Shown: positions 35,101 to 41,028 of the stretch, in pieces | Layout: every line of letters begins with the position of its first letter | How positions within the stretch are numbered: the stretch's first letter is position 1 | Assembly (NCBI GenBank): GCA_016936555.1 | Contig: JAFGXR010000012.1 | Location: 1 to 41,028 of the forward strand | Direction: 5' to 3' | DNA: 41,028 nt | DNA from: Spirochaetales bacterium | Lineage (GTDB): Bacteria > Spirochaetota > Spirochaetia > DSM-2461 | Notes under the pieces: model-generated | Seen by the model: the letters and a program-made list of their open reading frames with translations, nothing else | The model's database searches: none | What the model was told of the DNA's origin: nothing | Made by a program: the position numbers and the translations under genes

Positions 35101-35256
35101 GAGGGTTCGGAACTGGTTCAGCCTATCGGCCTGACCGTTATCGGAGGACTTACGGTCAACACTCTGGGTACGCTTTATCTCGTACCGGTTCTCTATTCGG
35201 TTTTCAACCGGAAACACAAAAACAACAGACTGGAAATCGGGGAGGCCGCTAAATGA
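32104..35256 (+). CDS. RND-family inner-membrane efflux transporter (AcrB/HAE type)
   Basis: The 1050-residue protein has the usual RND length and a two-fold repeat with 12 membrane segments: TM1 near 12-30, a block from about 335 to 530, a segment near 550, and a final block from about 875 to 1035. Large periplasmic loops lie between. The N-terminus SITRTVVNKPVTIFVAFVILIGLGLY and segments such as GLILGIGMIVDSSIVILENIYRYRE and GIVVNNGIVLVDYTN (near the second block) fit the hydrophobe/amphiphile group rather than the heavy-metal group. It would pump substrates out using the proton (or sodium) gradient with the adaptor and channel encoded upstream. Its stop overlaps the next start (ATGA). The substrate cannot be deduced. 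Confidence 0.95.
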   Translation: MSITRTVVNKPVTIFVAFVILIGLGLYISPQIPLDLYPEINPPILVVFSNYEGAGPEEVENTLTRPLEGQLTNVSNIKGMTSTSSEGTSMILLEFGWGQDISESANEVRDKLEFIKDYLPEKAGSPQIFKFDPSMLPILDLVIRGDRTPEELLQIAEDTVQPLIEQVEGVSMTSVTGGRKPIVKVEISANRLDAYGLTLTQVAQALQTQNIQIGAGSIEEGSKKFLIRTSGEYDSLDDIRNTVVTYKGGIVMPGQPVNPAKVIKLDDIADVTMGFEDQASAVYINGEPGVNISVQKQTGTNSVQTADNVIARLEEINKVLPYGVKVEVISDTTQMIRMTLDQVISSALTGAIFAMVILFIFLRSLKSTFIVGLSIPVSLLITLMAMYFFGLTLNLLTLTGLILGIGMIVDSSIVILENIYRYREKGAKLTASALLGTQEMIMAITASILTTICVFLPMLMFKSELDVIGVMFQDLAFTIVIALLSSLFIAITLVPTLAGRFIPLHTKKQKPVKNRVLRSIDDFMEKMFTGLDNLYMKSLHRVLDHKGATVSIIIIIFAASVALFSTVGINFLPTAGDDFVQVSIELPVGTKLDVTEDVINQFQYYVENEIEGYTDIIVTTGSGGGFFGETPSNQGSIKILLPKYEERIETSDEIKELLRSHFEDFPSVKFSFSSGQMGMGGSASPIDVIVKSEDLKLAGETAIQIRDLIKENIPEVTEPTVSLNEGLPQIEVNVDREKAYALGLNIYSIGSEISANIDGKSAGTYRSGGDEFDIKVLLEKEDRKSLDDLNNIFIMSQMGEKIPVSNFATLERTTGPISINREDQSRVLHVTGGLKPGASTSGVEAKVRDLIMSNIVADDNVIIDFGGDWSQIMEMIVKFLVIMIIAVALVFAVMASQFESLVDPFIIFLCLPLMAVGVIWIYILTGTSFSMFTAVGLVMLAGIVVNNGIVLVDYTNLLRERGLTIRDACVRAGGNRLRPILMTTLTTILGMVPMAFFPGEGSELVQPIGLTVIGGLTVNTLGTLYLVPVLYSVFNRKHKNNRLEIGEAAK

Positions 35257-35531
35257 AACGGGTGGAACTAATAGCCAATCACTCCGTAGAGGAGGATTTG
35301 TTCGAGAGCTTTGAAAAGCGCAATATCGTAAAAGCGTTCACCAAGATCCCGTCGGTCCACGGCGCCGGAAACAGCACACCCAAAAGGGGTGACCATATCT
35401 GGCCCGAGGAGAACTTTCTCCTTCTCATTTTCTGTGAAGATGAGGAGGCGGAGCTGATAAGGGAATCGGTCGCGGAAGTGAAAGAACACTTTACCGATGA
35501 GGGTATCAAGCTCTTCATCTCTCAGATGTAA
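35253..35531 (+). CDS. small PII-like protein at the end of the RND operon
   Basis: The 92-residue protein has the beta-alpha-beta pattern of PII/CutA-type ferredoxin folds: MKRVELIANHSVEEDLFESFEKRNI, then a loop with VHGAGNSTPKRGD, then EENFLLLIFCEDEEAELIRESVAEVKEHF. The GAG-rich loop sits where the T-loop/nucleotide-binding region of PII proteins lies. I recall similar small PII-like proteins linked to RND operons (the DUF3240-type neighbours of metal pumps), but membership in that family is not certain. The start overlaps the pump stop by 4 bp, so it is made in step with the pump. It might sense a nucleotide or the substrate and adjust pump activity; that is inference. Confidence 0.72.
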   Translation: MKRVELIANHSVEEDLFESFEKRNIVKAFTKIPSVHGAGNSTPKRGDHIWPEENFLLLIFCEDEEAELIRESVAEVKEHFTDEGIKLFISQM

Positions 35532-35546
35532 AAAAAAAGAAATTCA

Positions 35547-35583
35547 GGAGCTGCCGCAGGAAATCTGTGTCAGCTCTTTTTTT
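35547..35583 (+). terminator. Rho-independent terminator of the efflux operon
   Basis: Stem GAGCTG-C-CGCAG pairs with CTGTG-T-CAGCTC (one internal mismatch, one G-U pair), loop GAAAT, then a run of eight T residues, 15 bp after the PII-like gene. Confidence 0.9.
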
Positions 35584-35589
35584 ATGTTC

Positions 35590-35608
35590 CAATCTTAATC
35601 AATCTTAA
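35590..35608 (+). repeat. 10-bp-phased direct repeat upstream of a sigma-54 promoter
   Basis: CAATCTTAA occurs at 35590-35598 and again at 35600-35608, one helical turn apart. The block is flanked by TTCCAAT (35587-35593) and its inverted copy ATTGGAA (35633-35639). It ends about 40 bp before the -24 box. It may be an activator site. Confidence 0.4.
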
Positions 35609-35647
35609 GTAAAACTTAAATAATTGACTCATATTGGAAATCCTCCC

Positions 35648-35663
35648 TGGCATACATCTTGCT
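35648..35663 (+). promoter_or_regulatory. sigma-54 (-24/-12) promoter of the sigma-like gene
   Basis: TGGCATACATCTTGCT matches TGGCAC-N5-TTGCW with exact spacing and one mismatch. Transcription would start near 35674. A GGAGG ribosome site stands at 35689-35693 and the chosen ATG at 35704. Confidence 0.85.
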
Positions 35664-35703
35664 AATGTATATCCATCAATATGACATCGGAGGAATGAGA
35701 AAA

Positions 35704-36549
35704 ATGGAATCAATTACGGAGGCGGTGCTGAGATATCAGGATACGGGAGAAGGATACGATTCGCTGGTCGAGAGAATCAGCCTCATTATTTACAACTATC
35801 CGGACCGTATCGCCTCTTTATCGGAAGAAGACAAGTGTGATTTTTACCTGAGTTTCTTCACAAGAATAAAAGGGCTTATCAATAACTTCTCCTATCAGGG
35901 CCGGGCTTTTGAAGCCCTTCTGATCCAGACACTGAAGTGGCATTCGATCTCCTATCTGGCCAGACAGAAAAAAGAGAAACACCTGTTTGCCATGGAAATA
36001 AGGGAAGAGGAAATTCGGCTGAAAGATTTCCTGAGGACAGAATCCGGAGACAGGGGAACCGGCCGTATGGAAATAAAACTGAAGAACGATGCGTCCCGGA
36101 AAAGACTCCTCTTTCTGGTTCTGATGGACACACAGAATATCAGTGACAGCGAAATGGAAAGGTTTTCTGTAATATCCGGGTATGACCTGAACTGGCTTCT
36201 GGAGAAGAAAGACAGGATCAACTGCATGCTGCACGAAAGAAGCGGAAGGCTGTCCGACCTTCGGGAGAAACGGAACAATTATTTTTCCAAAATGCAGTAT
36301 TTTCAGATTCTTCTCTCAGAAGAAATCAATCCTGATAAAATCCGGATTCTGAAGGGGAAAATTTCATCATTGAAAAAACGGCTCGAGGATACGCGTAAGG
36401 AAATTGCAAAAGTTCCGGTCAGACCGACTCACAGCGAAATCGCCGAATTGCTGGGAATTCCCAAAGGAACTGTCGATTCGGGTCTGCACTATTTCCGTAA
36501 AAGAGTCGGCGATTCCCATCGGGAAATAAGTTATAGTCTAATTCCCTGA
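35704..36549 (+). CDS. sigma-70-like regulatory protein with a C-terminal HTH
   Basis: The 281-residue protein shows two parts of a sigma-factor layout. A helical region at about 55-95 (FTRIKGLINNFSYQGRAFEALLIQTLKWHSISYLARQKKEK) resembles sigma region 2. A C-terminal HTH (about 240-270, THSEIAELLGIPKGTVDSGLHYFRKRV) resembles sigma region 4.2. The middle (about 180-240) is strongly basic and coiled-coil-like, which is unusual. It could be a divergent sigma factor or a DNA-binding regulator derived from one. I chose ATG 35704: it has GGAGG 10 nt upstream, whereas the longer frame from 35659 begins inside the sigma-54 promoter. The gene is alone between a terminator and rdgB. Function is inferred. 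Confidence 0.7.
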   Translation: MESITEAVLRYQDTGEGYDSLVERISLIIYNYPDRIASLSEEDKCDFYLSFFTRIKGLINNFSYQGRAFEALLIQTLKWHSISYLARQKKEKHLFAMEIREEEIRLKDFLRTESGDRGTGRMEIKLKNDASRKRLLFLVLMDTQNISDSEMERFSVISGYDLNWLLEKKDRINCMLHERSGRLSDLREKRNNYFSKMQYFQILLSEEINPDKIRILKGKISSLKKRLEDTRKEIAKVPVRPTHSEIAELLGIPKGTVDSGLHYFRKRVGDSHREISYSLIP

Positions 36550-36559
36550 AAGGTATTAT
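36531..36559 (+). promoter_or_regulatory. putative sigma-70 promoter of rdgB
   Basis: TTATAG (36531-36536, inside the end of the upstream gene), a 17-nt spacer and TATTAT (36554-36559) end 10 nt before the rdgB ATG. No Shine-Dalgarno sequence is seen. Confidence 0.4.
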
Positions 36560-36569
36560 CCTTTTCCCC

Positions 36570-37169
36570 ATGGAAATAGTTTTAGCAACAGGCAATCTCC
36601 ACAAGAAAGAGGAGCTTGCCGAAATTTTAAATGGTCACAGAATATTACTTCCTTCCGATCTCGGCTGCGCTTTCGATTGTATCGAAGATGGAGAAACCTA
36701 TCTGGATAACGCCCTGATAAAAGCACGGGCCTTGTATAAAGTAACGGGAAGACCGGTTATAGCAGATGATTCCGGAATATCCGTCCCCGCTCTGGGCGGA
36801 GCTCCCGGAGTCTATTCGGCGCGCTACGGATCGGAAGAGGCGGGAAGGATGCTGGAGAGCCCGGAGAGGAACGACTTTCTTCTCAAAAAAATGGAGCACA
36901 TCACAGACAGGAAAGCTTTTTTTGTCTGTTCCATGGTTCTTATGCTCGACGAATACAGAATTTATACCGTTCAGGAAACCTTTACAGGCGAGATCGCCCG
37001 CGAGCCTTTCGGAGGTGGCGGTTTCGGTTACGATCCCCTCTTCTACCTGAAGGAGTACGGAAAAACGGTCGCCCAGTTACCGTCCCAAGTGAAAAACCGG
37101 ATATCCCACAGGGGGAAAGCCGGCGCCGCCATAAAAGAGATTATGGATAGCCTCGACTCAAAAAAATAA
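36570..37169 (+). CDS. rdgB: XTP/dITP diphosphatase (RdgB/HAM1 family)
   Basis: The 199-residue enzyme removes non-canonical purine triphosphates (XTP, dITP), which keeps them out of DNA. Family motifs: LATGNLHKKEEL at the start, the active-site block GRPVIADDSGISVPALGGAPGVYSARYG, and FGGGGFGYDPLFY followed by SHRGKAG near the end. Length is normal. The ATG lies 20 bp after the sigma-like gene. The nearby -10 box and lack of a ribosome site suggest its own leaderless or near-leaderless transcript. pepF follows after 20 bp with a good AAAGGAG site. Confidence 0.96.
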   Translation: MEIVLATGNLHKKEELAEILNGHRILLPSDLGCAFDCIEDGETYLDNALIKARALYKVTGRPVIADDSGISVPALGGAPGVYSARYGSEEAGRMLESPERNDFLLKKMEHITDRKAFFVCSMVLMLDEYRIYTVQETFTGEIAREPFGGGGFGYDPLFYLKEYGKTVAQLPSQVKNRISHRGKAGAAIKEIMDSLDSKK

Positions 37170-37189
37170 AGAAAAGGAGTAAAAAAAAT

Positions 37190-38986
37190 ATGTCAAAATC
37201 CATACCGGAAAGAAAAGATGTGAAGAAAGAGGACCAGTGGAATCTTGTCAGGCTCTTTGAATCGGAACAGAAATGGGAAGAAGATCTTAAAGAATTCGAA
37301 GATAAAATCCCCGGACTCGGGAGTTTCAAAGGAAAACTGGCCGAATCAGCGGATAACCTGAAAAGCTGTCTCGAGTACATGAATGATGTAGACCAGCTCG
37401 ATGAGCGCCTGGGAGTCTACGCCTTTCTCCGTCAGTCCGAAGATCAGGGGAACAGCAATTCGACAGGGAGAATGTCCCGATATACGAGAGTCGCCACAGA
37501 GGCGGGAGCTGCTTCGAGCTGGTTCCGCCCCGAACTGCTCTCTCTCGACGACAAGACAATAAACAGCTATTTGAATGACGCAAAACTGGCCGATTACAGA
37601 ATTTCACTCAATAAGCTGCTCCGCTATAAACCTCATACTCTGAGCGAGAAAGAAGAAACACTTCTGGCGAAACAGCAGGAGTTTACATCGACACCCAACA
37701 AAGCCTTCAACGCCCTGACAAATGTGGATATGGATTTCGGGACAATTGAAACAAAAGAGGGTGAGCGCCCTTTGACCAATGCGACGTTCAACCTCCTTCT
37801 CCAGAACGAAGACCCGGATGTAAGAAAGAAAACCTACGACCAGTTCTACGGAAAACTGGAAGAACACAAGAACACCATCGCCGAACTCTACAACGGAAGC
37901 GTGCAGACTGATATTTTCCGCTCCTCCATCAGGGGCTTCTCCAGCGCCAGGAAAGCCAGTCTTTTTGCCGACGACGTTCCCGAAGAGGTATATGACAGCC
38001 TGATAAAGGCTGTTAACGAGAACCTTCCGGCTCTACACGACTACTACGCCTTGAGAAAAGAAGTGCTCGGGCTGAAAGAACAGCATATATACGACACGAA
38101 AACACCGCTTGTCAAAGATATAAAAGCCCTGCACACCTATGAGGAAGCCGTCGAAAAAATCTATTGCGCTCTGGAACCGATGGGTGATGAGTACAGATCG
38201 ACGCTCCGGGACGGGCTTCTGGGGAACTGGGTCGACCGCTACGAAAACAAGGGGAAACGCTCCGGTGCCTTCTCCTACGGAACCTACAACGGCGAACCCT
38301 ACATCATGATGAATTACAACGATGAAAATATCCGCGATATGTTTACCCTGGCTCATGAGGGCGGGCACTCCATGCATTCCTGGTATTCCGTCAGAAACAA
38401 CCCCTTCCAGCATTACAATTATGCTATTTTCGAAGCGGAAGTCGCCTCGACGTTCAACGAGCAGCTTCTGGCCGAATACATGATGAAAAACACCGATTCG
38501 AAAGAGATGAAAGCCTATCTGATCGGCAATCAGATCGACGATATCCTCGCCACGATCTACCGTCAGACCATGTTCGCCGAATACGAGCACATCTGCCACA
38601 GAATGGTCGAAGAGGGGCAGCCCCTGACCATTGATTCGCTGCGTAGCGAGTACCGGAAACTGCTGGAGAAATACTTCGGCCCCTCTGTTATCCTGGAGGA
38701 GACCAGCGATCTGGAAGGGCTCAGAATTCCCCACTTCTACAGAGCCTTCTATGTCTACAAATACGCTACGGGCCTTTCCGCCTCTATTTCTCTGGCAAGA
38801 AGAGTTCTGGGCGGCGGCGAACAGGAACGGGAGGACTACCTGAATTTCCTCAAGTCCGGAGGATCGCGTTTCCCCCTCGAATCGCTGAAACTGGCCGGTG
38901 TGGATATGAGCAAGCCGGAACCTGTGAAAATAGCGCTCGAACACTTTGCCTCGCTCCTTAAGGAATTGAGAGCGCTGCTTACCTGA
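37190..38986 (+). CDS. pepF: oligoendopeptidase F (M3 family metallopeptidase)
   Basis: The 598-residue cytoplasmic zinc peptidase hydrolyses short peptides. The zinc motif HEXXH is HEGGH at 389-393 (LAHEGGHSMHS), followed by the third-ligand region AIFEAEVASTFNEQLL. Also seen are the N-terminal PepF domain (WNLVRLFESEQKWEEDLKEFE) and GLRIPHFYRAFYVYKYATGLSAS near the end. Length matches PepF (about 600). AAAGGAG precedes the ATG. It is probably co-transcribed with rdgB, 20 bp upstream, and is followed by a hairpin. Confidence 0.96.
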   Translation: MSKSIPERKDVKKEDQWNLVRLFESEQKWEEDLKEFEDKIPGLGSFKGKLAESADNLKSCLEYMNDVDQLDERLGVYAFLRQSEDQGNSNSTGRMSRYTRVATEAGAASSWFRPELLSLDDKTINSYLNDAKLADYRISLNKLLRYKPHTLSEKEETLLAKQQEFTSTPNKAFNALTNVDMDFGTIETKEGERPLTNATFNLLLQNEDPDVRKKTYDQFYGKLEEHKNTIAELYNGSVQTDIFRSSIRGFSSARKASLFADDVPEEVYDSLIKAVNENLPALHDYYALRKEVLGLKEQHIYDTKTPLVKDIKALHTYEEAVEKIYCALEPMGDEYRSTLRDGLLGNWVDRYENKGKRSGAFSYGTYNGEPYIMMNYNDENIRDMFTLAHEGGHSMHSWYSVRNNPFQHYNYAIFEAEVASTFNEQLLAEYMMKNTDSKEMKAYLIGNQIDDILATIYRQTMFAEYEHICHRMVEEGQPLTIDSLRSEYRKLLEKYFGPSVILEETSDLEGLRIPHFYRAFYVYKYATGLSASISLARRVLGGGEQEREDYLNFLKSGGSRFPLESLKLAGVDMSKPEPVKIALEHFASLLKELRALLT

Positions 38987-38992
38987 ATTTGA

Positions 38993-39023
38993 GGGAGATG
39001 GGAATTTATTTGTTCCATCTCCC
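38993..39023 (+). terminator. hairpin after pepF, possible terminator
   Basis: A perfect 9-bp stem (GGGAGATGG/CCATCTCCC), with partly paired GAA/TT inside, stands 7 bp after the pepF stop. The following ATCTTGATTT has no clean T run, so it may be a weak or Rho-aided terminator. It directly precedes the -35 of the next gene. Confidence 0.5.
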
Positions 39024-39026
39024 ATC

Positions 39027-39056
39027 TTGATTTCCACATATCACAGCCGATATAAT
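39027..39056 (+). promoter_or_regulatory. sigma-70 promoter of the EXPERA-like gene
   Basis: TTGATT (39027-39032), an 18-nt spacer and a consensus TATAAT (39051-39056) end 6 nt before the ATG at 39063. The gap is six C residues, so no Shine-Dalgarno sequence is possible. Confidence 0.65.
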
Positions 39057-39062
39057 CCCCCC

Positions 39063-39581
39063 ATGAACGATCCAAAGAACCTCCCTCTCCGGGAACGCCC
39101 CATTGATATCTTTTTCATTATCATGTTCGCCCTGTTCATCGTCACCTCGGGCATAGCCGATCTTCTGCCCACAATAGGCGTTCACATGGCTCCCGACAGC
39201 CCCAATTTCATTGCCAGAGCCAACTACAACTACGCCTGGGAAACTGATCCCCTCTTTCTCTTCACAGCCGATCACCCCGTACCGGTCTGGATGAGATTCG
39301 TCACGGGACTTTCGGCTTTCGTCTATCCGGTGTTTTATCTCTTCTTCATCATCTCCGCCGTAAGAGGCTGGAACAGAATCCAGGTCCCGGCGATTATGTA
39401 CGGAACGGCCATTTCCGTTATTACGGGAGTCATCGTTTTCGGTGTGGAGTTTTTCGGCGAGCCGGAATGGCGCTGCCAGAACATACCCAAGTTCCTGAGC
39501 CTCAACCTCCCTTACGTGCTGATTCCGATACTTCTAATCATAAGGATGAGAAGAGAAAACCCCTTCCACAGAAAATTCTAA
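39063..39581 (+). CDS. four-span membrane protein, EXPERA/TMEM97-like
   Basis: The 172-residue protein has four predicted membrane segments (about 15-38, 77-98, 110-130 and 145-160). The layout recalls the EXPERA domain of TMEM97/emopamil-binding proteins: an LRERPIDIFF start, a GIADLLP turn, a DPLFL stretch, FVYPVFYLFFIISAVRGW, a buried acidic residue in VIVFGVEFFGE and LNLPYVLIPILLIIRM. In eukaryotes this fold is a sterol-isomerase or ligand-binding domain; bacterial members are uncharacterised. I chose ATG 39063 because a consensus -10 ends 6 nt before it, and the longer frame from 39027 would start in the -35 box. It is a single gene with its own promoter. The family assignment is moderate. 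Confidence 0.65.
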   Translation: MNDPKNLPLRERPIDIFFIIMFALFIVTSGIADLLPTIGVHMAPDSPNFIARANYNYAWETDPLFLFTADHPVPVWMRFVTGLSAFVYPVFYLFFIISAVRGWNRIQVPAIMYGTAISVITGVIVFGVEFFGEPEWRCQNIPKFLSLNLPYVLIPILLIIRMRRENPFHRKF

Positions 39582-39607
39582 ACTGATACAGCGCTCTGTC
39601 CTCACAC

Positions 39608-39637
39608 TTGCACCACAGAGCGCTCAAATGCTATATT
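39608..39637 (+). promoter_or_regulatory. sigma-70 promoter of serS
   Basis: TTGCAC (39608-39613), an 18-nt spacer and TATATT (39632-39637) end 7 nt before the serS ATG. No T-box or Shine-Dalgarno sequence is present; a leaderless message is predicted. Confidence 0.6.
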
Positions 39638-39644
39638 CTCATCT

Positions 39645-40919
39645 ATGTTAGACCTTAAATTTATCAAAGAGAACATTGACGCCGTCAAAGAAAACATCCG
39701 GAACAGAAACGTTCAGGCCGATGCCGACAAAGTTGTGGAACTTTACGACGCCAGAAACAAAGCGCTCCAGGAACTGGAAGAACTGCGCCGTCTGAGAAAT
39801 GAGAACGCGGCCAAAATGAAGGGAAAGCTGGAACAGAACGTCCGCCAGGCTCTTATCGAAGAAGGGAAATCCCTCAAGGAACAGATCGCCGCGAAGGAAG
39901 CCGCATCGGAGGAGATTTTCTCATCCCTGAAAGAACAGGCTTCGCTGATTCCCAACATGGCCCATCCCGATGCTCCCGTTGGTAAAGAAGACAAGGACAA
40001 TACAGAAATTAAGCGGAGCGGAACCGTTCCCCGGTTCTCCTTTAAAGCGAAGGACCATGTGGAACTGGGAGAATCTCTCAAACTCATCGATTTCGAAACA
40101 GCGACGAGAGTCTCCGGATCCAAATTCTACTACCTGACAAACGAAGCGGTCATTCTCGAACTGGCCCTTACCAGATATGCCCTGGACATCCTGCAGAAGC
40201 ACGGATTTATGATGACCCTGACACCGGATATCGCCCGGGAGGAAATCGTCGAAGGGATCGGATTCAATCCGAGGGGAGAGGAATCCAACATCTACACGAT
40301 CGAAGGAACGGGGACCTGTCTCGTCGGAACAGCGGAAATCACCCTCGGGGGATATCACGCCGGCCAGATAATCGACCTTTCGAATGGCCCCATCCTGATG
40401 GCGGGAGTCAGCCACTGTTTCCGCCGTGAAGCGGGATCGGCCGGCCAGTACTCCAAAGGGCTATACAGAGTTCATCAGTTTTCCAAGATCGAGATGTTCG
40501 TCTACTGCAAAGCCGAAGAGTCCGATGCCCTCCATGAAAAGCTGAGGGAAATCGAAGAAGAGATATTCTCATCGCTGGATATACCCTTCCGCGTTGTCGA
40601 CACCTGTACCGGAGACCTCGGTGGCCCCGCCTACAGAAAATACGACCTGGAAGCCTGGATGCCCGGAAGAGGCGAAGAAGGGGACTGGGGAGAAATAACC
40701 AGTACCTCAAACTGCACGGATTACCAATCCAGACGCCTCGGCATCCGCTATAAGGATGAGAAGGGAAACAACATCCACGCCCACACTCTGAACGGTACGG
40801 CCATAGCCATCTCAAGAGCCATCATTTCCATAATGGAAAACTTTCAGCAGGAAGACGGATCGATCAAAATCCCGGAAGCCCTGGTGCCCTACACCGGATT
40901 CTCTGAAATCCGCCGCTAA
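39645..40919 (+). CDS. serS: serine--tRNA ligase
   Basis: The 424-residue class II synthetase charges tRNA-Ser (and tRNA-Sec). The N-terminal helical arm that grips the long variable arm spans about 1-110 (MLDLKFIKENIDAVKENI, long Glu/Lys-rich coiled coil). Motif 2 is CFRREAGSAGQYSKGLYRVHQF and motif 3 LNGTAIAISRAIISIMENFQ, then DGSIKIPEAL. Length is normal. The promoter directly abuts the start codon, so translation probably begins on a leaderless mRNA. A terminator follows by 20 bp. Confidence 0.98.
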   Translation: MLDLKFIKENIDAVKENIRNRNVQADADKVVELYDARNKALQELEELRRLRNENAAKMKGKLEQNVRQALIEEGKSLKEQIAAKEAASEEIFSSLKEQASLIPNMAHPDAPVGKEDKDNTEIKRSGTVPRFSFKAKDHVELGESLKLIDFETATRVSGSKFYYLTNEAVILELALTRYALDILQKHGFMMTLTPDIAREEIVEGIGFNPRGEESNIYTIEGTGTCLVGTAEITLGGYHAGQIIDLSNGPILMAGVSHCFRREAGSAGQYSKGLYRVHQFSKIEMFVYCKAEESDALHEKLREIEEEIFSSLDIPFRVVDTCTGDLGGPAYRKYDLEAWMPGRGEEGDWGEITSTSNCTDYQSRRLGIRYKDEKGNNIHAHTLNGTAIAISRAIISIMENFQQEDGSIKIPEALVPYTGFSEIRR

Positions 40920-40939
40920 AAAAATATCTAAATTAATCC

Positions 40940-40964
40940 GGCGCCTCTCAAAGGCGCCTTTTTT
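40940..40964 (+). terminator. Rho-independent terminator of serS
   Basis: A perfect 7-bp stem (GGCGCCT/AGGCGCC), a 5-nt loop and six T residues. The last 64 bases of the window after it show no gene I can support. Confidence 0.9.
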
Positions 40965-41028
40965 ATCCCATCTCCTATCTCCGCTCCCTCCCCCGACGTA
41001 CTGGCCGAGAGCAGAAATCATGAGTCAT

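Noticed and set aside
35659-35703. Longer start for the sigma-like protein
   Set aside because: It begins within the -12 element of the sigma-54 promoter, before the expected transcript start; GGAGG at 35689 serves ATG 35704.
38033-39037. 334-residue open frame on the minus strand
   Set aside because: It lies antisense to pepF, whose zinc motif and full length are clear; composition is that of a mirror frame.

Overview
The window reads as chromosomal DNA of a free-living Gram-negative bacterium, most likely a spirochaete. This is inferred from the gene families, the NfeD-FloA pair, the RarA fusion and an rpsD standing apart from the ribosomal operons. It cannot be proven without database comparison. 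Genes are dense on both strands and no stretch over 300 bases lacks a gene or RNA. I see no insertion sequence, CRISPR array or phage gene.

Layout. Positions 1-3333 (minus strand) hold an nfeD-floA-hypothetical-dus operon; the dus gene runs off the left edge. Positions 3413-4969 (minus) hold a Dabb-fold protein and a GAF/HD-GYP protein. Next come rpsD and a umuDC translesion-polymerase operon. Positions 7579-14252 hold an NtrC-family sigma-54 activator followed by a four-gene chaperone-usher pilus operon: major pilin, chaperone, usher and two-domain tip subunit. A well-formed -24/-12 promoter lies in front of the pilin. rlmN follows 7 bp after the tip gene.

Positions 15285-17292 form a small pterin/folate group: folE and a pteridine-reductase-like SDR on the minus strand, diverging from 5-formyl-THF cyclo-ligase. 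Two uncharacterised proteins and a RarA fusion follow. A five-gene tRNA cluster (His, Arg, Lys, Leu, Gly) ends in a strong terminator, then come tig-clpP-clpX-lon. Positions 27053-28428 encode a secreted protein and a DHH phosphoesterase. Positions 28484-35531 are an efflux operon: tandem-TetR regulator, TolC, membrane fusion protein, RND pump and a PII-like protein, behind a composite 39-bp operator. The right end has a sigma-70-like regulator behind a second sigma-54 promoter, rdgB, pepF, an EXPERA-like membrane protein and serS.

Main points of interest: (1) a sigma-54-type chaperone-usher pilus in a probable spirochaete, with its likely activator next door, candidate upstream sites, an internal hairpin after the pilin gene and an extra N-terminal domain on the usher; (2) a sigma-54 promoter driving a sigma-factor-like protein; (3) a tandem-TetR regulator facing an operator with four palindromic elements; (4) many operon-first genes with a -10 box only 6-10 nt from the start codon and no Shine-Dalgarno sequence, which suggests widespread leaderless transcripts.
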